A stretch of DNA of 64,000 nt from Egibacter rhizosphaerae. Its GTDB lineage: Bacteria > Actinomycetota > Nitriliruptoria > Euzebyales > Egibacteraceae. Under the pieces are notes generated by a model, which was not told where the DNA came from, did not search any database, and saw only the letters and a program-made list of their open reading frames with translations. The stretch covers positions 1,302,001-1,366,000 of the forward strand of contig NZ_CP036402.1 in the NCBI RefSeq assembly GCF_004322855.1, written 5' to 3'. How positions within the stretch are numbered: position 1 is the stretch's first letter; each line of letters starts with the position of its first letter. Position numbers and translations under genes: made by a program. This document shows, in pieces, positions 38,661 to 47,489 of the stretch.

Positions 38661-40793
38661 GTGCGCCGCACCACGCTGTCCACCTGTCTGGGATTGCTCG
38701 TGCTCGGCCTCGCCGGGTGCGCCTCGCCGGTGCGCCTGGATCTGCCCGATCTCGACGCCGAACCGCAGTCGGCGCCCGTCCAGTCCGAGGTCTACGACGC
38801 CAGCGGCGAGCGGATCGCGATCTTTCGCACCGATCACCGGGAACCGGTCCGGTTCGCGGAGCTCCCCGAGGTGCTCGTCGCGGCCGTGATCGCGGCCGAG
38901 GACCGCCGGTTCTACGAGCACGGGGGCGTCGACGCCCGATCGATCGCCCGGGCGGCGATCGCGAATCAGCGAGCCGGAGCCGTCGTCCAGGGCGGGTCGA
39001 CGATCACCCAGCAGCTCGCGAAGAACCGCTATCTCCCCGAGGCCGAACCGACACTCGACCGCAAGGTCACCGAAGCACGCCTGGCCCTCGAGCTCGAGGA
39101 CCGCATGTCGAAGGACGCGATCCTCGCCGACTACCTCAACACGATCTACTTCGGCGAGGGCGCGTACGGCATCGCCGCTGCCGCCCGCACGTACTTCGAC
39201 ACCGACGTGGCCGACCTCGACCTCGCGCAGTCCGCGCTGCTCGCCGGCATCATCCCGGAGCCGGTCCGCGCGAGCCCGCATCACGATCCCGAGCGGGCGC
39301 GACAGGCCCGGGCCGAGGTGCTCAGGCGCATGGTCGAGACCGGCGCGATCGATCGTCCGGCCGCCGACGAGGCCGCGACCGCCGAACTGGGCCTCGCCGA
39401 TCCCCCCGAGCCCGCCGAGACCGAGCATCCGTTCTTCGTCGACCTCGTGCGCCGGGAGCTGCTCGCCGACCCGCGGCTCGGGGACGATCCGGCCGCGAGG
39501 TTCGAACGGGTGCACGGGGGCGGGCTCAGGATCGAGACCACGATCGACCCCGAGGTGCAGGCGGCGGCCGAGGAGGCGGTCGCCACCCATCGCGAGCAGC
39601 TGTCCACCGGCGACGACGACCCCGAGGTGGCCGCAGCCGTGCTCCGGCCCGGCGACGGGCACGTGCTCGCGGTGGTCGGGGGCAGCGATCACGACGAGCG
39701 GCCGTTCGACCTCGCCACCCAGGGACGACGCCAGCCGGGCAGCGCGTTCAAGCCGTTCGCGCTCATCGCCGCCCTGGAGGACGGTTACCGGCCGGGCCAA
39801 ACGATCGACTCCGGATCGGTCAGCCTCACGATCGACGAGTACGGCGAGCCGTGGAGGGTCCGCAGCAACACGAGCGGGCCCATGCCCCTCGACCGGGCGC
39901 TCGAGGTGTCGTCGAACGGTGCTTACGCCCGCCTCGGGCACGAGCTCGGCGGTGGGCGCATCGCCGAGGTCGCGCAGCGTCTGGGGATCGACGCGGATCT
40001 CGGGACGCACCCCGCGCTCGCGCTGGGTGGCTTGCGCGAGGGCGTGACCCCGCTCGAACTGGCGGCCTCCTACGCCACGGTGGCCGCGGGTGGGGTGCAC
40101 GCCGAGCCGCGAGCGGTGGCCCGCGTGACGGACAGCGACGGCCGGACCGTGATCGACGACGAGCCCGAGCAGGAGGTCGTGCTGGACGAGGAGGTGGCGT
40201 GGCACGCGACGGAGGCCCTCCGCGGCGTCGTGCTGAACGGCACGGGGCAGCTCGCCGATCCCGGTCGCCCCGCCCTCGGCAAGACCGGCACGAGCCAGGG
40301 CTACCGCGACGCGTGGTTCGCGGGCGCGACACCCGAGCTCGCCGCGAGCGTGTGGATCGGGCACCCCGACCGGGCACGCCGACTCGAGGGACCGTCCGGC
40401 GCCCCGATCGAGGGTGGCTCCTGGCCGGCTCGCATCTGGCGCGACCTGGTCGTCGGTGCACTCGGGGACGGCGAGGAACGCGACTTCCCATATCCCGAGC
40501 ACCTCGAGGTGACGCGGATCGTGGACGACCGACAGGGTTGCGTGCTCGACGCGGCACCCGGCGCCGAGCTGGTCGAGGCCGTCGACGAGGGCGAGGCGGT
40601 CAGAGGGTTCGCGGACGCGCAGCCCGTGGTCCGCACCCGCCTTCCCGGGGAGCTCCCCGAGCGGGCGTGCCCCGAGCCCACCGACGCGGACGAGGAGGAC
40701 GAGGCGGAGGAGGCGGAGGACGAGGAGCCCGAGACCGAGGACGAGCCGGACCCCGAGACCGACACCGCCGAGCCCGCGGAGGACGACCGATGA
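38661..40793 (+). CDS. Class A penicillin-binding protein (bifunctional PBP1), lipoprotein-like
   Basis: The 710-residue protein starts at a GTG. The N-terminus is MRRTTLSTCLGLLVLGLAGC, a lipobox-like signal (LAGC) instead of the usual membrane anchor, so it may be lipid-attached. Glycosyltransferase 51 motifs: IAAEDRRFYEHGGVD and QGGSTITQQLAKN. Transpeptidase motifs: SAFK (in RQPGSAFKPF), SSN (EVSSNGAYA) and KTGTS. It polymerises and cross-links peptidoglycan outside the membrane. The last 45 residues are almost all Glu, Asp, Pro and Thr. The gene runs alone between the sigma factor and a lipid kinase. Confidence 0.92.
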   Translation: MRRTTLSTCLGLLVLGLAGCASPVRLDLPDLDAEPQSAPVQSEVYDASGERIAIFRTDHREPVRFAELPEVLVAAVIAAEDRRFYEHGGVDARSIARAAIANQRAGAVVQGGSTITQQLAKNRYLPEAEPTLDRKVTEARLALELEDRMSKDAILADYLNTIYFGEGAYGIAAAARTYFDTDVADLDLAQSALLAGIIPEPVRASPHHDPERARQARAEVLRRMVETGAIDRPAADEAATAELGLADPPEPAETEHPFFVDLVRRELLADPRLGDDPAARFERVHGGGLRIETTIDPEVQAAAEEAVATHREQLSTGDDDPEVAAAVLRPGDGHVLAVVGGSDHDERPFDLATQGRRQPGSAFKPFALIAALEDGYRPGQTIDSGSVSLTIDEYGEPWRVRSNTSGPMPLDRALEVSSNGAYARLGHELGGGRIAEVAQRLGIDADLGTHPALALGGLREGVTPLELAASYATVAAGGVHAEPRAVARVTDSDGRTVIDDEPEQEVVLDEEVAWHATEALRGVVLNGTGQLADPGRPALGKTGTSQGYRDAWFAGATPELAASVWIGHPDRARRLEGPSGAPIEGGSWPARIWRDLVVGALGDGEERDFPYPEHLEVTRIVDDRQGCVLDAAPGAELVEAVDEGEAVRGFADAQPVVRTRLPGELPERACPEPTDADEEDEAEEAEDEEPETEDEPDPETDTAEPAEDDR

Positions 40794-40866
40794 CGACGCC
40801 GGACGGGCAGGTGCTAGCGTCCCGTTCGTTCGTGCCCGTGCTGTCGGCCCCGCCGGCCGGGAGACG

Positions 40867-41823
40867 GTGACCGGGGGCCGGCGACCCTCCGACGCGCCCC
40901 GGAGTCCCGTGCGCGCTCTCCTGCTCTACAACCCGGCGGCGACGACGACGACCGCGCGCGTGCGCGACGCGATCGCCCAGCTGCTCGCGTCCGAGCTCAA
41001 GCTCGAGGTGGCGCCCACCAAGCGTCGCGACCACGCCTCGTTCCTCGCGGCCGGGGCGGCCGATGAGGGTATCGACGTGGTCGTCGCGCTCGGCGGTGAC
41101 GGCACGGTCAACGAGATCGTCCAGGGCGTCGCGCACTCGCGCGTGCTGCTCGCGGTCCTGCCCGGCGGCTCCACCAACGTGTACGCCCGCGCCCTCGGGC
41201 TGCCCAACGATCCGCGCGCGGCGACGCAGGAGGTCGTCGACCTCCTGCGTCACGGGCAGCATCGCCGCGTCCCGCTCGCGAGCGCGAACGAACGCTACTT
41301 CTGCTTCGCGGCTGGCCTCGGTTTCGACGCCGAGGTCGTCCGCAGGGTCGAGCAGCGTCCGCGCGTCAAGCGCGTCGTCCGACAGGGCGCCTTCGTGATC
41401 TCCGGCATCGGCCCCCTGTTGACCGCATCGGATCCCCGCCGGGCCGAGATCCGGGTGACCGCCGACGGGACGACCCACGAGGGGTACCGGTCCGTCGTGT
41501 GCGGCGCCGCGCAGCCCTACACCTACCTGGGTCCGTGGCCGGTGCGGCTGTGCCCCGACGGCTCGCTCGACCGCGGGCTCGCGGTGACCGCGCTCACGCG
41601 TCTGGGACTGCCAGGGCTGCTGCGCCTCGCCCGGGTCGCGCTGTCGGCGGGGGACGTGAGGCGGCTGCCGACGGTGGACGCCTGGAGCGACCTCACCGAA
41701 GCGCATCTGCTGAGCGACCGACCGTTGCCCCTGCAGCTCGACGGCGACTACGTCGGTGAGCTGACCGAGGTGTGGCTGCGACGGGTCCCCGCCGCGTTGT
41801 CGGTCGTCGCGCCGCGGAGCTAG
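40867..41823 (+). CDS. Diacylglycerol/lipid kinase family protein
   Basis: The 318-residue protein contains the DAGK catalytic pattern: LLLYNPAA near the N-terminus, VVALGGDGTVNEIVQGV (GGDGT nucleotide loop) and LPGGSTNVYARALGLP. The YegS/BmrU-like family phosphorylates diacylglycerol or related lipids with ATP at the membrane. The start at the GTG at 40867 could instead be the GTG at 40912 (VRALLLYNP). It converges on the glycerophosphodiesterase gene, the two TAG stops sharing one CTAG; both act on membrane-lipid breakdown products. Confidence 0.88.
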   Translation: MTGGRRPSDAPRSPVRALLLYNPAATTTTARVRDAIAQLLASELKLEVAPTKRRDHASFLAAGAADEGIDVVVALGGDGTVNEIVQGVAHSRVLLAVLPGGSTNVYARALGLPNDPRAATQEVVDLLRHGQHRRVPLASANERYFCFAAGLGFDAEVVRRVEQRPRVKRVVRQGAFVISGIGPLLTASDPRRAEIRVTADGTTHEGYRSVVCGAAQPYTYLGPWPVRLCPDGSLDRGLAVTALTRLGLPGLLRLARVALSAGDVRRLPTVDAWSDLTEAHLLSDRPLPLQLDGDYVGELTEVWLRRVPAALSVVAPRS

Positions 41824-42548
41824 CCGGCCGCGAGGTCGGCGAGCGCCTTGACCACCTCGCCGGGACGGTTGGTGCAGATCGCGTCGACGCCCAGCCGCAC
41901 GAGCCGCAGGACCTCGTCGAGGTCGTCGACGGTCCAGACGAACACCGCGAGTCCCTCGGCGTGCAGCGCCGCCACCTCAGCGGGCGCGAGCCCGTCGGCG
42001 TCGATCGGCGGACAGATGATCTGCGCCCCGTACTCGACCCCGAAGTTCGCCGCCTGAGCGAGGCTGAGCGTGCCCAGGTGCAAGAGCCCGGCCGGCACGC
42101 TCGGCAGGGCCTTCGCGATCGCCGACACGGTGAGCGGGTTGAACGAGCTCGTCATCCAGGGGCGCTCGTCGATCCGACCCTCGAGCAGTTCGGTGACCAG
42201 CTCGACGGTGCGTTGATCGTTCTCCTGGTAGTCCACCTCACCGGGATTGTTCTTGATCTCGACATCCACGCCGAGCCCGTCGGGCAGGTCCGCGAGGACC
42301 GCCTCGAGGCCCCAGACGCCGAGGCTCGAGAGATCGTGCGCTGTCTGCTCGATGAGGGGCGTGCCGTCGGGCGTCGTCGGATCGTGGTGCACGACCGGGA
42401 CGTCGTCGGCGCTGCGCCGCACGTCCAGCTCCACCCAGCGCGCTCCCGCTTCCCATGCGGCGAGGAACGCGGCTGGCGTGTTCTCGGGCGCGACGTGCGG
42501 GGCGCCGCGGTGACCGACCACCGCCGGGGCGTCGTAGAAGGGAAACAT
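41820..42548 (-). CDS. Glycerophosphodiester phosphodiesterase
   Basis: I start at the ATG at 42548 (MFPFYDAPAVVGHRG), 242 residues; a GTG 13 codons earlier is possible. GDPD signature: VVGHRGAPHVAPENTPAAFL (HR and EN), WVELDVRRSADDVPVVHHD (ExD and His), and later VDVEIKN. The enzyme hydrolyses glycerophosphodiesters to glycerol-3-phosphate and an alcohol using a divalent metal. No signal peptide, so cytoplasmic. It overlaps the lipid-kinase gene tail to tail. Confidence 0.92.
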   Translation of the reverse strand: MFPFYDAPAVVGHRGAPHVAPENTPAAFLAAWEAGARWVELDVRRSADDVPVVHHDPTTPDGTPLIEQTAHDLSSLGVWGLEAVLADLPDGLGVDVEIKNNPGEVDYQENDQRTVELVTELLEGRIDERPWMTSSFNPLTVSAIAKALPSVPAGLLHLGTLSLAQAANFGVEYGAQIICPPIDADGLAPAEVAALHAEGLAVFVWTVDDLDEVLRLVRLGVDAICTNRPGEVVKALADLAAG

Positions 42549-43103
42549 CGCAGGGCAGTCTACGAGGTCGGCGCAAGGTCGGCTCACCCGTTCGGACGGC
42601 GGAGTGGGAACGAACTCCCCCCTTTACGTCGGAGCCGGGTGCCGCTAAGCTTCTTGTGAAGTCAGGCACAAGCCCGGAGCATCGGCCTGTGCCTGAGGGA
42701 GCCGAGCCGGGCCTGAGGGAGCCGAGCCGGGCCTGAGGGAGCCGAGCCGGTCGCGCGCCGAGCCCCTCGGTGGCGCGCGCTGCTCCCGCCCTGTGCCCCT
42801 GCGTTCGAGGGCGCGGGCCGGCGAGCTGGCGTGGACACCGCGTCCGCCCAGCGACCCGTACCCGCGGCGGAACCGGCCCGTCAGGTTCCGCAGGCAACGG
42901 CACGCCGTGGCGAGACCGCGCCACATGGAGAACGACCCAGCAAGGACGACAGCACAGCGCGATGCGCCCCTTGTGCGCGCCTTCACAAGGTGGCGGAGGT
43001 CGCGCTCGACGACGAGAGACAACGCCATGCCGGCATCGACCGATGCCGGGCTAGCTCCGAGACCGATAATCACGACGGCGAGACGAAAGCGAGTTCACCC
43101 CCC
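42549..43103. other. Regulatory region between gdpD and whiB
   Basis: About 555 bp between divergent genes with no credible ORF. It contains a CAGGCACA/TGTGCCTG hairpin (42663-42695), three perfect tandem copies of a 20-bp unit (42691-42750), and a TAAGCT hexamer (42644-42649) that could be part of a whiB promoter. whiB genes usually have long regulated leaders, which fits this space. Confidence 0.55.
42691..42750. repeat. Three perfect tandem copies of a 20-bp unit
   Basis: GCCTGAGGGAGCCGAGCCGG at 42691-42710, 42711-42730 and 42731-42750. The first copy begins inside the right arm of an 8-bp hairpin (CAGGCACA at 42663-42670, TGTGCCTG at 42688-42695). Confidence 0.9.
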
Positions 43104-43355
43104 ATGGACTGGCGTCAGCAGGCAGCATGCATCGGCGAGGATCCCGAGCTGTTCTTCCCCGTGGGAAGCACCGGCCCTGCACTGGAGCAGGTGGAGCGAG
43201 CCAAGGCCGTCTGCCGGCGGTGCCCCGTGATCGAGGAGTGCCTCGAATGGGCACTGGCCACGAACCAGGACGCAGGTGTCTGGGGGGGCATGAGCGAGGA
43301 CGAACGCCGAGCGCTGCGGCGCAACCGCCAGCGGCGTCGGCGGGTCGCCAGCTAG
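43104..43355 (+). CDS. whiB: WhiB-family iron-sulfur transcription factor (WhiB1-like)
   Basis: I start at MDWRQQAACIGEDPELFFPV (ATG 43104), 83 residues; a longer frame exists but has no homology. The four cluster Cys are present (AACIGED, VCRRCPVIEEC), followed by GVWGGMSEDERRAL and a basic tail RRNRQRRRRVAS. WhiB proteins carry an O2/NO-sensitive 4Fe-4S cluster and bind region 4 of the main sigma factor. Length and the adjoining PdtaS-type kinase gene, as for whiB1 in M. tuberculosis, favour WhiB1. Confidence 0.93.
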   Translation: MDWRQQAACIGEDPELFFPVGSTGPALEQVERAKAVCRRCPVIEECLEWALATNQDAGVWGGMSEDERRALRRNRQRRRRVAS

Positions 43356-43391
43356 CCAGCCAGCGGCGTCGGCGGGTCGCCAGCCAGCCAG
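43328..43391. repeat. 32-bp tandem repeat overlapping the whiB 3' end
   Basis: Units 43328-43359 and 43360-43391 (CCAGCGGCGTCGGCGGGTCG and on) differ at one base, and a third partial copy follows. The first unit contains the last codons and stop of whiB. Confidence 0.8.
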
Positions 43392-43437
43392 CGGCGTCGG
43401 GTCGCGGGACGAGAGGGGCGCGGGTCGTTCCGCGCGG

Positions 43438-44904
43438 TCAGGGCAGGGGCAGGACGAGCTCGATGGCCGTCCCGGTCTCCTGCTCGAGGGGTTCGAACGT
43501 TCCCCCGAGTTCGCTCTCGGCCAGGGTCCGTGCGATGCGCAGGCCGAGGTGGGCGGATTCGTCCAGGTCGGTCGGCATGCCGACCCCGTCGTCGCTCACC
43601 AGCACGCGCAGGGTCGTCGAGCCGCGTTCGAAGCCGACGACGATGCGGCCGCCCGTCGCGCCGTCCTTCCCTCGACCCTCGGACGAGGGAAAGGCGTGCT
43701 CGACCGAGTTCTGCAGCAGCTCGGTCAGCACGAGCGCCAGCGGGGTCGCGACCTCGGCGGGCAACTCGCCCGGGTCGCCCTCGACGGCGAACTGCACGGG
43801 CGCGTCGGGATCGGAGAGCCCCTCGCCGAGCATCCGGACGATGCGCTCGGTGATGCCCCCGAACGGGAGCCGCTCCCGGGACTCCTGGGACAGCGTCTCG
43901 TGAACGAGTGCGATGGACGTGATCCGCCGAACGGACTCGTTCAGCGCGGCGCGCGCCTCCCCCGATCCCAGCCTCCGCGCCTGCAGCCGCAGGAGCGACG
44001 CCACCGTCTGCAGATTGTTCTTCACGCGGTGGTGGATCTCGCGGATCGTCGCGTCCTTGACCCGCAGGGCCCGCTCGTGTCGCCGCAACTCGGTGACCTC
44101 GCGGACGAGCAGCAGCCCTCCGACCACGTTCCCGGCCTCGATGAGGGGCAGGAGGCGGCGTCGGATCACCGCGCGCTCGCGCTCGACCTCGTCGTCGACC
44201 GGCCGTCCGTGCTCGAGGCCCGCTCGCAGATCCTCGGGTGCGGGATCGAACGCGTCCAGCGCGTGGCCGGTGACCTTGTCCAGCGTGCCGAGACGGCGGT
44301 AGGCACTGATCCCGTTCGGTGACGCGAACGTGACCGTCGCGGTCTCGTCGACCCGCAGGGTCCCGTCGCCGACCCGCAGGAGGTACTCCCGCTCCTCGGG
44401 CTCCTGCTCCGGGTACGGGAACGTGCCGTCCGCGAGCATCTGGGCGAACTGGCTGGCCGTCTGCAGGTAGGTGAGCTCCAGCTGTGAGGGGGAGCGCGCG
44501 GTCGACACGTTGGCCTCCCGGCTGATCACCGCGACAACTTCGTCGCGGAACCGCACGGGGATGGCCTCCTCGCGCACCGGCACACCGAGCGACCAGTCCG
44601 GATCGGCGTCGCGGATGACCCGCTGCTCGTGCACGGCTCGCCCGAGCATCGGGCGCTGGCGCACGTCGTAGACCTCGCCGACGAGATCCTCGGCGTAGAT
44701 GGTCTGCGCGGTGTACGGCCGCATCTGCCCGACGCACAGGAACGACTCGCGAACTCCCTCGTGGGGCACGGGCACCCACAGCAACAGGTCCGCGAACGAG
44801 AGGTCGGCGAGGATCTGCCAGTCGCTCAGGAGACTCTGCAGGTGCGCGATGGCGTCCTCGCGCAGGCCCACCCGATCGCGGAGCAGGTCCTCCGGTAGGG
44901 ACAC
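43438..44904 (-). CDS. pdtaS: PdtaS-type cytosolic sensor histidine kinase
   Basis: The 488-residue protein has no membrane segment. The N-terminus (HLQSLLSDWQILADLSFADL, LLWVPVP) is the H_kinase_N GAF-like domain of PdtaS; a PAS domain follows (about 180-290); then the HisKA_2 phosphoacceptor EIHHRVKNNLQTVASLLRLQ at about residue 290 and an ATPase domain with ELLQNSVEHAF, VSDDGVGMP and LGLRIA. In mycobacteria PdtaS phosphorylates the ANTAR regulator PdtaR and affects growth and metal/NO responses. whiB lies next to it tail to tail, as in M. tuberculosis. No PdtaR gene is adjacent. Confidence 0.92.
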   Translation of the reverse strand: MSLPEDLLRDRVGLREDAIAHLQSLLSDWQILADLSFADLLLWVPVPHEGVRESFLCVGQMRPYTAQTIYAEDLVGEVYDVRQRPMLGRAVHEQRVIRDADPDWSLGVPVREEAIPVRFRDEVVAVISREANVSTARSPSQLELTYLQTASQFAQMLADGTFPYPEQEPEEREYLLRVGDGTLRVDETATVTFASPNGISAYRRLGTLDKVTGHALDAFDPAPEDLRAGLEHGRPVDDEVERERAVIRRRLLPLIEAGNVVGGLLLVREVTELRRHERALRVKDATIREIHHRVKNNLQTVASLLRLQARRLGSGEARAALNESVRRITSIALVHETLSQESRERLPFGGITERIVRMLGEGLSDPDAPVQFAVEGDPGELPAEVATPLALVLTELLQNSVEHAFPSSEGRGKDGATGGRIVVGFERGSTTLRVLVSDDGVGMPTDLDESAHLGLRIARTLAESELGGTFEPLEQETGTAIELVLPLP

Positions 44905-44936
44905 GGGTCGCTATCCCTCTCGCGCAGTCGACATGA

Positions 44937-45206
44937 TCATTTCCCGAGGAAGCGTTCGAGACCCTTGATGGGTCCGACCTCGCGGATCCGCTCGAATGCA
45001 CGCGCCTCGATGCGCTTGACCTCGGCGATCGTCAGGCCGAGCCGCTCGGCGACCTCGCCCGGTCTCGCGGGCGTGCCGTCGGCCAGACCCATGCGGTGCT
45101 CGATGACCTTGCGCTCGATCTCGGGCAGCCGCGACAGGACACCCGACAGCTTCTGCCGCAGCGCCTTGACCGCGGCTTCCTCGTCCCCGCGTTCTGCCTC
45201 GCTCAT
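44937..45206 (-). CDS. Stand-alone sigma-70 region 4-like protein
   Basis: The ATG at 45206 gives 89 residues; the longer frame is spurious. The sequence AVKALRQKLSGVLSRLPEIE, RKVIEHRMGLADGTPARPGE and EVAERLGLTIAEVKRIEARA is region 4 of a sigma-70 factor (-35-binding HTH), including FERIR at the end, but there is no region 2. It ends 32 bp before the pdtaS start on the same strand. Such free sigma4 domains may bind core polymerase or DNA as regulators, or be remnants. Function unknown. Confidence 0.75.
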   Translation of the reverse strand: MSEAERGDEEAAVKALRQKLSGVLSRLPEIERKVIEHRMGLADGTPARPGEVAERLGLTIAEVKRIEARAFERIREVGPIKGLERFLGK

Positions 45207-45302
45207 GCTCCGAAGGCTAGCGTGCCTGCCCCGACGTTCGGGACCGAATCGCGGCCCGGATGGCCGAGCGGTCGAATCGGGGACGCGCGCGCCGGCCACA
45301 CC

Positions 45303-46439
45303 ATGGGTAGCCTCGCGACCGTGGACGACCGCACGACCTACGACCTGCAGGGGCTCGTCGATGCCGCCGACGACGCCGAGCTCCTCGCTGCGGTCGATGG
45401 CCTGTGTGGGGGCCGGCAGTGGGACGCCCTCGAGGATCTGGCGCATCGGTGCCGTGCAGCGGTCGAGCTCGGACGTCAGCTCTGGGGCGTCGCGATGCAC
45501 ATCGACTACCGGCTGGCCCGCGAGGCACCGGCCGGCCACGCGGCGCGGGCGGTCGCACCCGGTGCCGGTCGCTTCGCGCTGGGACCGCTCACCGAGGTCG
45601 TGGCCGCGCAGCACACGTGGAGCGAGCTCGCCCCACACCTCGTGGACCCGGCGACGCGTTCGACAGTCGCACAGGAGCGCGTGCTCCGCGGTGAAGACCT
45701 GTGCCACGCGGACGTCGCCGCCGAGCTGCCGCTACGGCTCGCCCCCTTCGAGCCCTCGTACCCGCTGCCGCACTATCGGGACCGGTCCGCACGGTTCCCT
45801 GCGCCCCCGAGCGCGACGAGCCCCACCGGACCCCCGCGTGAACTCCCTCACGCGGATCCCCGGCCGACCGACGACGCGGCGCGCGCGCTCCACGAGCTCG
45901 CTGCCACCTGGGCGACGGAATCGACCGGCACCGTTCGGGTCGTCGCGGCACACGGCGACGGTCCCGAGGGGGTCGGCTTGCTCACACCGACCGCGCGCGT
46001 CGAGGAGATCAGCGGGGACGAGGCCCTGGCACTGATGCAGTGGGCCGGTGCGAGCGGAGGGGCGCGTGGACGCCGACGCGGTGGGGCCGCGGGTCGTTTC
46101 GCCGCGTGGTGGGCCCTCGCGGCAGTCGCCGGCCTCGATTGGGACGACGACCCGGAGGCGCTGGCCGAGGAGCTCACGCTCGTCGCGGGCGAGCTCCGCA
46201 TGTGGCGATGGGCTCCGGCCACCGACGCGCCGCGCCCGATCGAGGAGCCAGCGACTCCCGAGACCCCCGCGAACGGCACGACGCAGACGGACCCCGCGAC
46301 GTCCGCGACAGCCAGGATCCCGGACGGGCCCGGCGGTGAGCAGGGATGGGTCCTGCGCCTGGCGATCGCCGATCCCTTGGATGGCCTCTCGTGGGTGATC
46401 GACGCCCACGACCGCGTCGACAGCGCGTTGCCGGACTGA
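45303..46439 (+). CDS. Conserved-looking protein of unknown function
   Basis: I take the ATG at 45303 (MGSLATVDDRTTYDLQGLVD), 378 residues, divergent from the sigma4 gene. No membrane segment or catalytic motif is recognised. The N-terminal third is helical and ordered (LCGGRQWDALEDLAHRCRAA, LWGVAMHIDYRLAREAPAGH). The C-terminal half has an AAWWALAAVAGLDW segment and ends ADPLDGLSWVIDAHDRVDS. The length and non-random composition, with the strong reading-frame signature of GC3 codons, argue for a real gene. I cannot assign a role; position within a WhiB1/PdtaS region suggests an actinobacterial core protein. Confidence 0.65.
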   Translation: MGSLATVDDRTTYDLQGLVDAADDAELLAAVDGLCGGRQWDALEDLAHRCRAAVELGRQLWGVAMHIDYRLAREAPAGHAARAVAPGAGRFALGPLTEVVAAQHTWSELAPHLVDPATRSTVAQERVLRGEDLCHADVAAELPLRLAPFEPSYPLPHYRDRSARFPAPPSATSPTGPPRELPHADPRPTDDAARALHELAATWATESTGTVRVVAAHGDGPEGVGLLTPTARVEEISGDEALALMQWAGASGGARGRRRGGAAGRFAAWWALAAVAGLDWDDDPEALAEELTLVAGELRMWRWAPATDAPRPIEEPATPETPANGTTQTDPATSATARIPDGPGGEQGWVLRLAIADPLDGLSWVIDAHDRVDSALPD

Positions 46440-46581
46440 CCCGCTCCACGCGCTCCGGTCGGCGGGCCGGCGATGTGCGAGGATCCGCGCGACCGCGCTC
46501 GCATCAGCCGCGGTCATGGTCGGGTCCGGCCCGCGCGCCGGAACCCGCGAGCGAAAGAGCTCGACGCGACCCGGGGTACAC

Positions 46582-47145
46582 ATGCCTCTCGTGCTGGCGG
46601 TCCTGGTGGCGGCCGTCCTCATCGGCTACGCCCGCGGCGGACGGCTGCGCGCGCTCGCCACCCTCGATCTCCGCCGACCCTGGCTGCTCGCCGTCGCCGT
46701 CGTCACCCAGCTCACGGCGGCGGCCACACGCTTCGTCGGCGAGGGGACCGTTGAGGCCCTCGGACCCCCACTGCTCGCGGTGGGATTCGCCGCCGTCCTG
46801 CTGTTCCTGCTCGCGAACCGCCACCTGCCGGGGATCTGGTTGGCGTTCGTCGGCGTCGCGCTCAACACGCTCGTGATCCTCGCCAACGGCGCCATGCCGG
46901 TCTCGCCACGAGCGCTCGAGGTCGTGGGTGACGCCAGCGCCGCGCTGCCCGGCGGTCGCCACGCGTTGCTGGACGCGCGGACCCAGCTTCCGTGGTTGGC
47001 GGACGTCATCCCCGTGCCACCGCTGCGCAGCGTCGTCAGCGTCGGCGATCTGGTGCTCGCGGCGGGCGTCGGCTGGCTCGTCGTGCGTGTGATGGGATCG
47101 GCGCCCCCGCCGCTGGAGGGCGCCGGGGCCCCCGAACAGGGGTAG
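46582..47145 (+). CDS. DUF5317 membrane protein
   Basis: The start MPLVLAVLVAAVLIGYARGG (ATG 46582) gives 187 residues with about five hydrophobic helices. The R-G-G-RLRALATLDLRRPWLLA loop and NTLVILANGAMPVSPRALEV are characteristic of DUF5317, small actinobacterial and firmicute membrane proteins with no assigned function. The gene follows the unknown gene above by 142 bp on the same strand. Confidence 0.82.
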   Translation: MPLVLAVLVAAVLIGYARGGRLRALATLDLRRPWLLAVAVVTQLTAAATRFVGEGTVEALGPPLLAVGFAAVLLFLLANRHLPGIWLAFVGVALNTLVILANGAMPVSPRALEVVGDASAALPGGRHALLDARTQLPWLADVIPVPPLRSVVSVGDLVLAAGVGWLVVRVMGSAPPPLEGAGAPEQG

Positions 47146-47244
47146 CACCGCCGCACGCGGGCCCTGAAAGGATGACGGGCGCGGACTGGCCCGAGCGGGG
47201 AGACCCGGGCGGACGATGACCGGGCGGACGTCGCCCGGGGGAGA

Positions 47245-47484
47245 TCACTCGAGCCGCGGATTCGTGCCGAGCCGCCCGATCACGCGGTCGAAGAGCTCGG
47301 GCGGGGCCGCCTCGCGGCACTTGGAGGCGAGCAGCGCTCGGACCTGCCGCTCGAAGTCCGCGCGCTCGAGGCACGGTGGACAGTCAGCGAGGTGATCGGC
47401 GAGCACCTGCGCGACATCCTGCGGACACTCGTCGTCGAGGTAGGCGCTGAGGTCCGCGAGTATCCGCTCGCAATGGTCCTTCAT
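47245..47484 (-). CDS. RsrA/RshA-like zinc anti-sigma factor
   Basis: The 79-residue protein carries the ZAS pattern: LADHLADCPPCLERADFERQ (HxxxCxxC) with an upstream Cys in MKDHCERI and a further Cys in ASKCREAAPPEL. These ligate zinc in RsrA-type anti-sigma factors, which release their sigma factor when thiols are oxidised. The sigma gene ends 6 bp upstream on the same strand. This is the expected sigma/anti-sigma order for SigR-RsrA or SigH-RshA. Confidence 0.88.
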   Translation of the reverse strand: MKDHCERILADLSAYLDDECPQDVAQVLADHLADCPPCLERADFERQVRALLASKCREAAPPELFDRVIGRLGTNPRLE

Positions 47485-47489
47485 CGCGC

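Noticed and set aside
42831-43103. 91-residue N-terminal extension of WhiB
   Set aside because: WhiB proteins of this class start just before the first Cys; the extension covers repeats and promoter-like DNA and has no motif.
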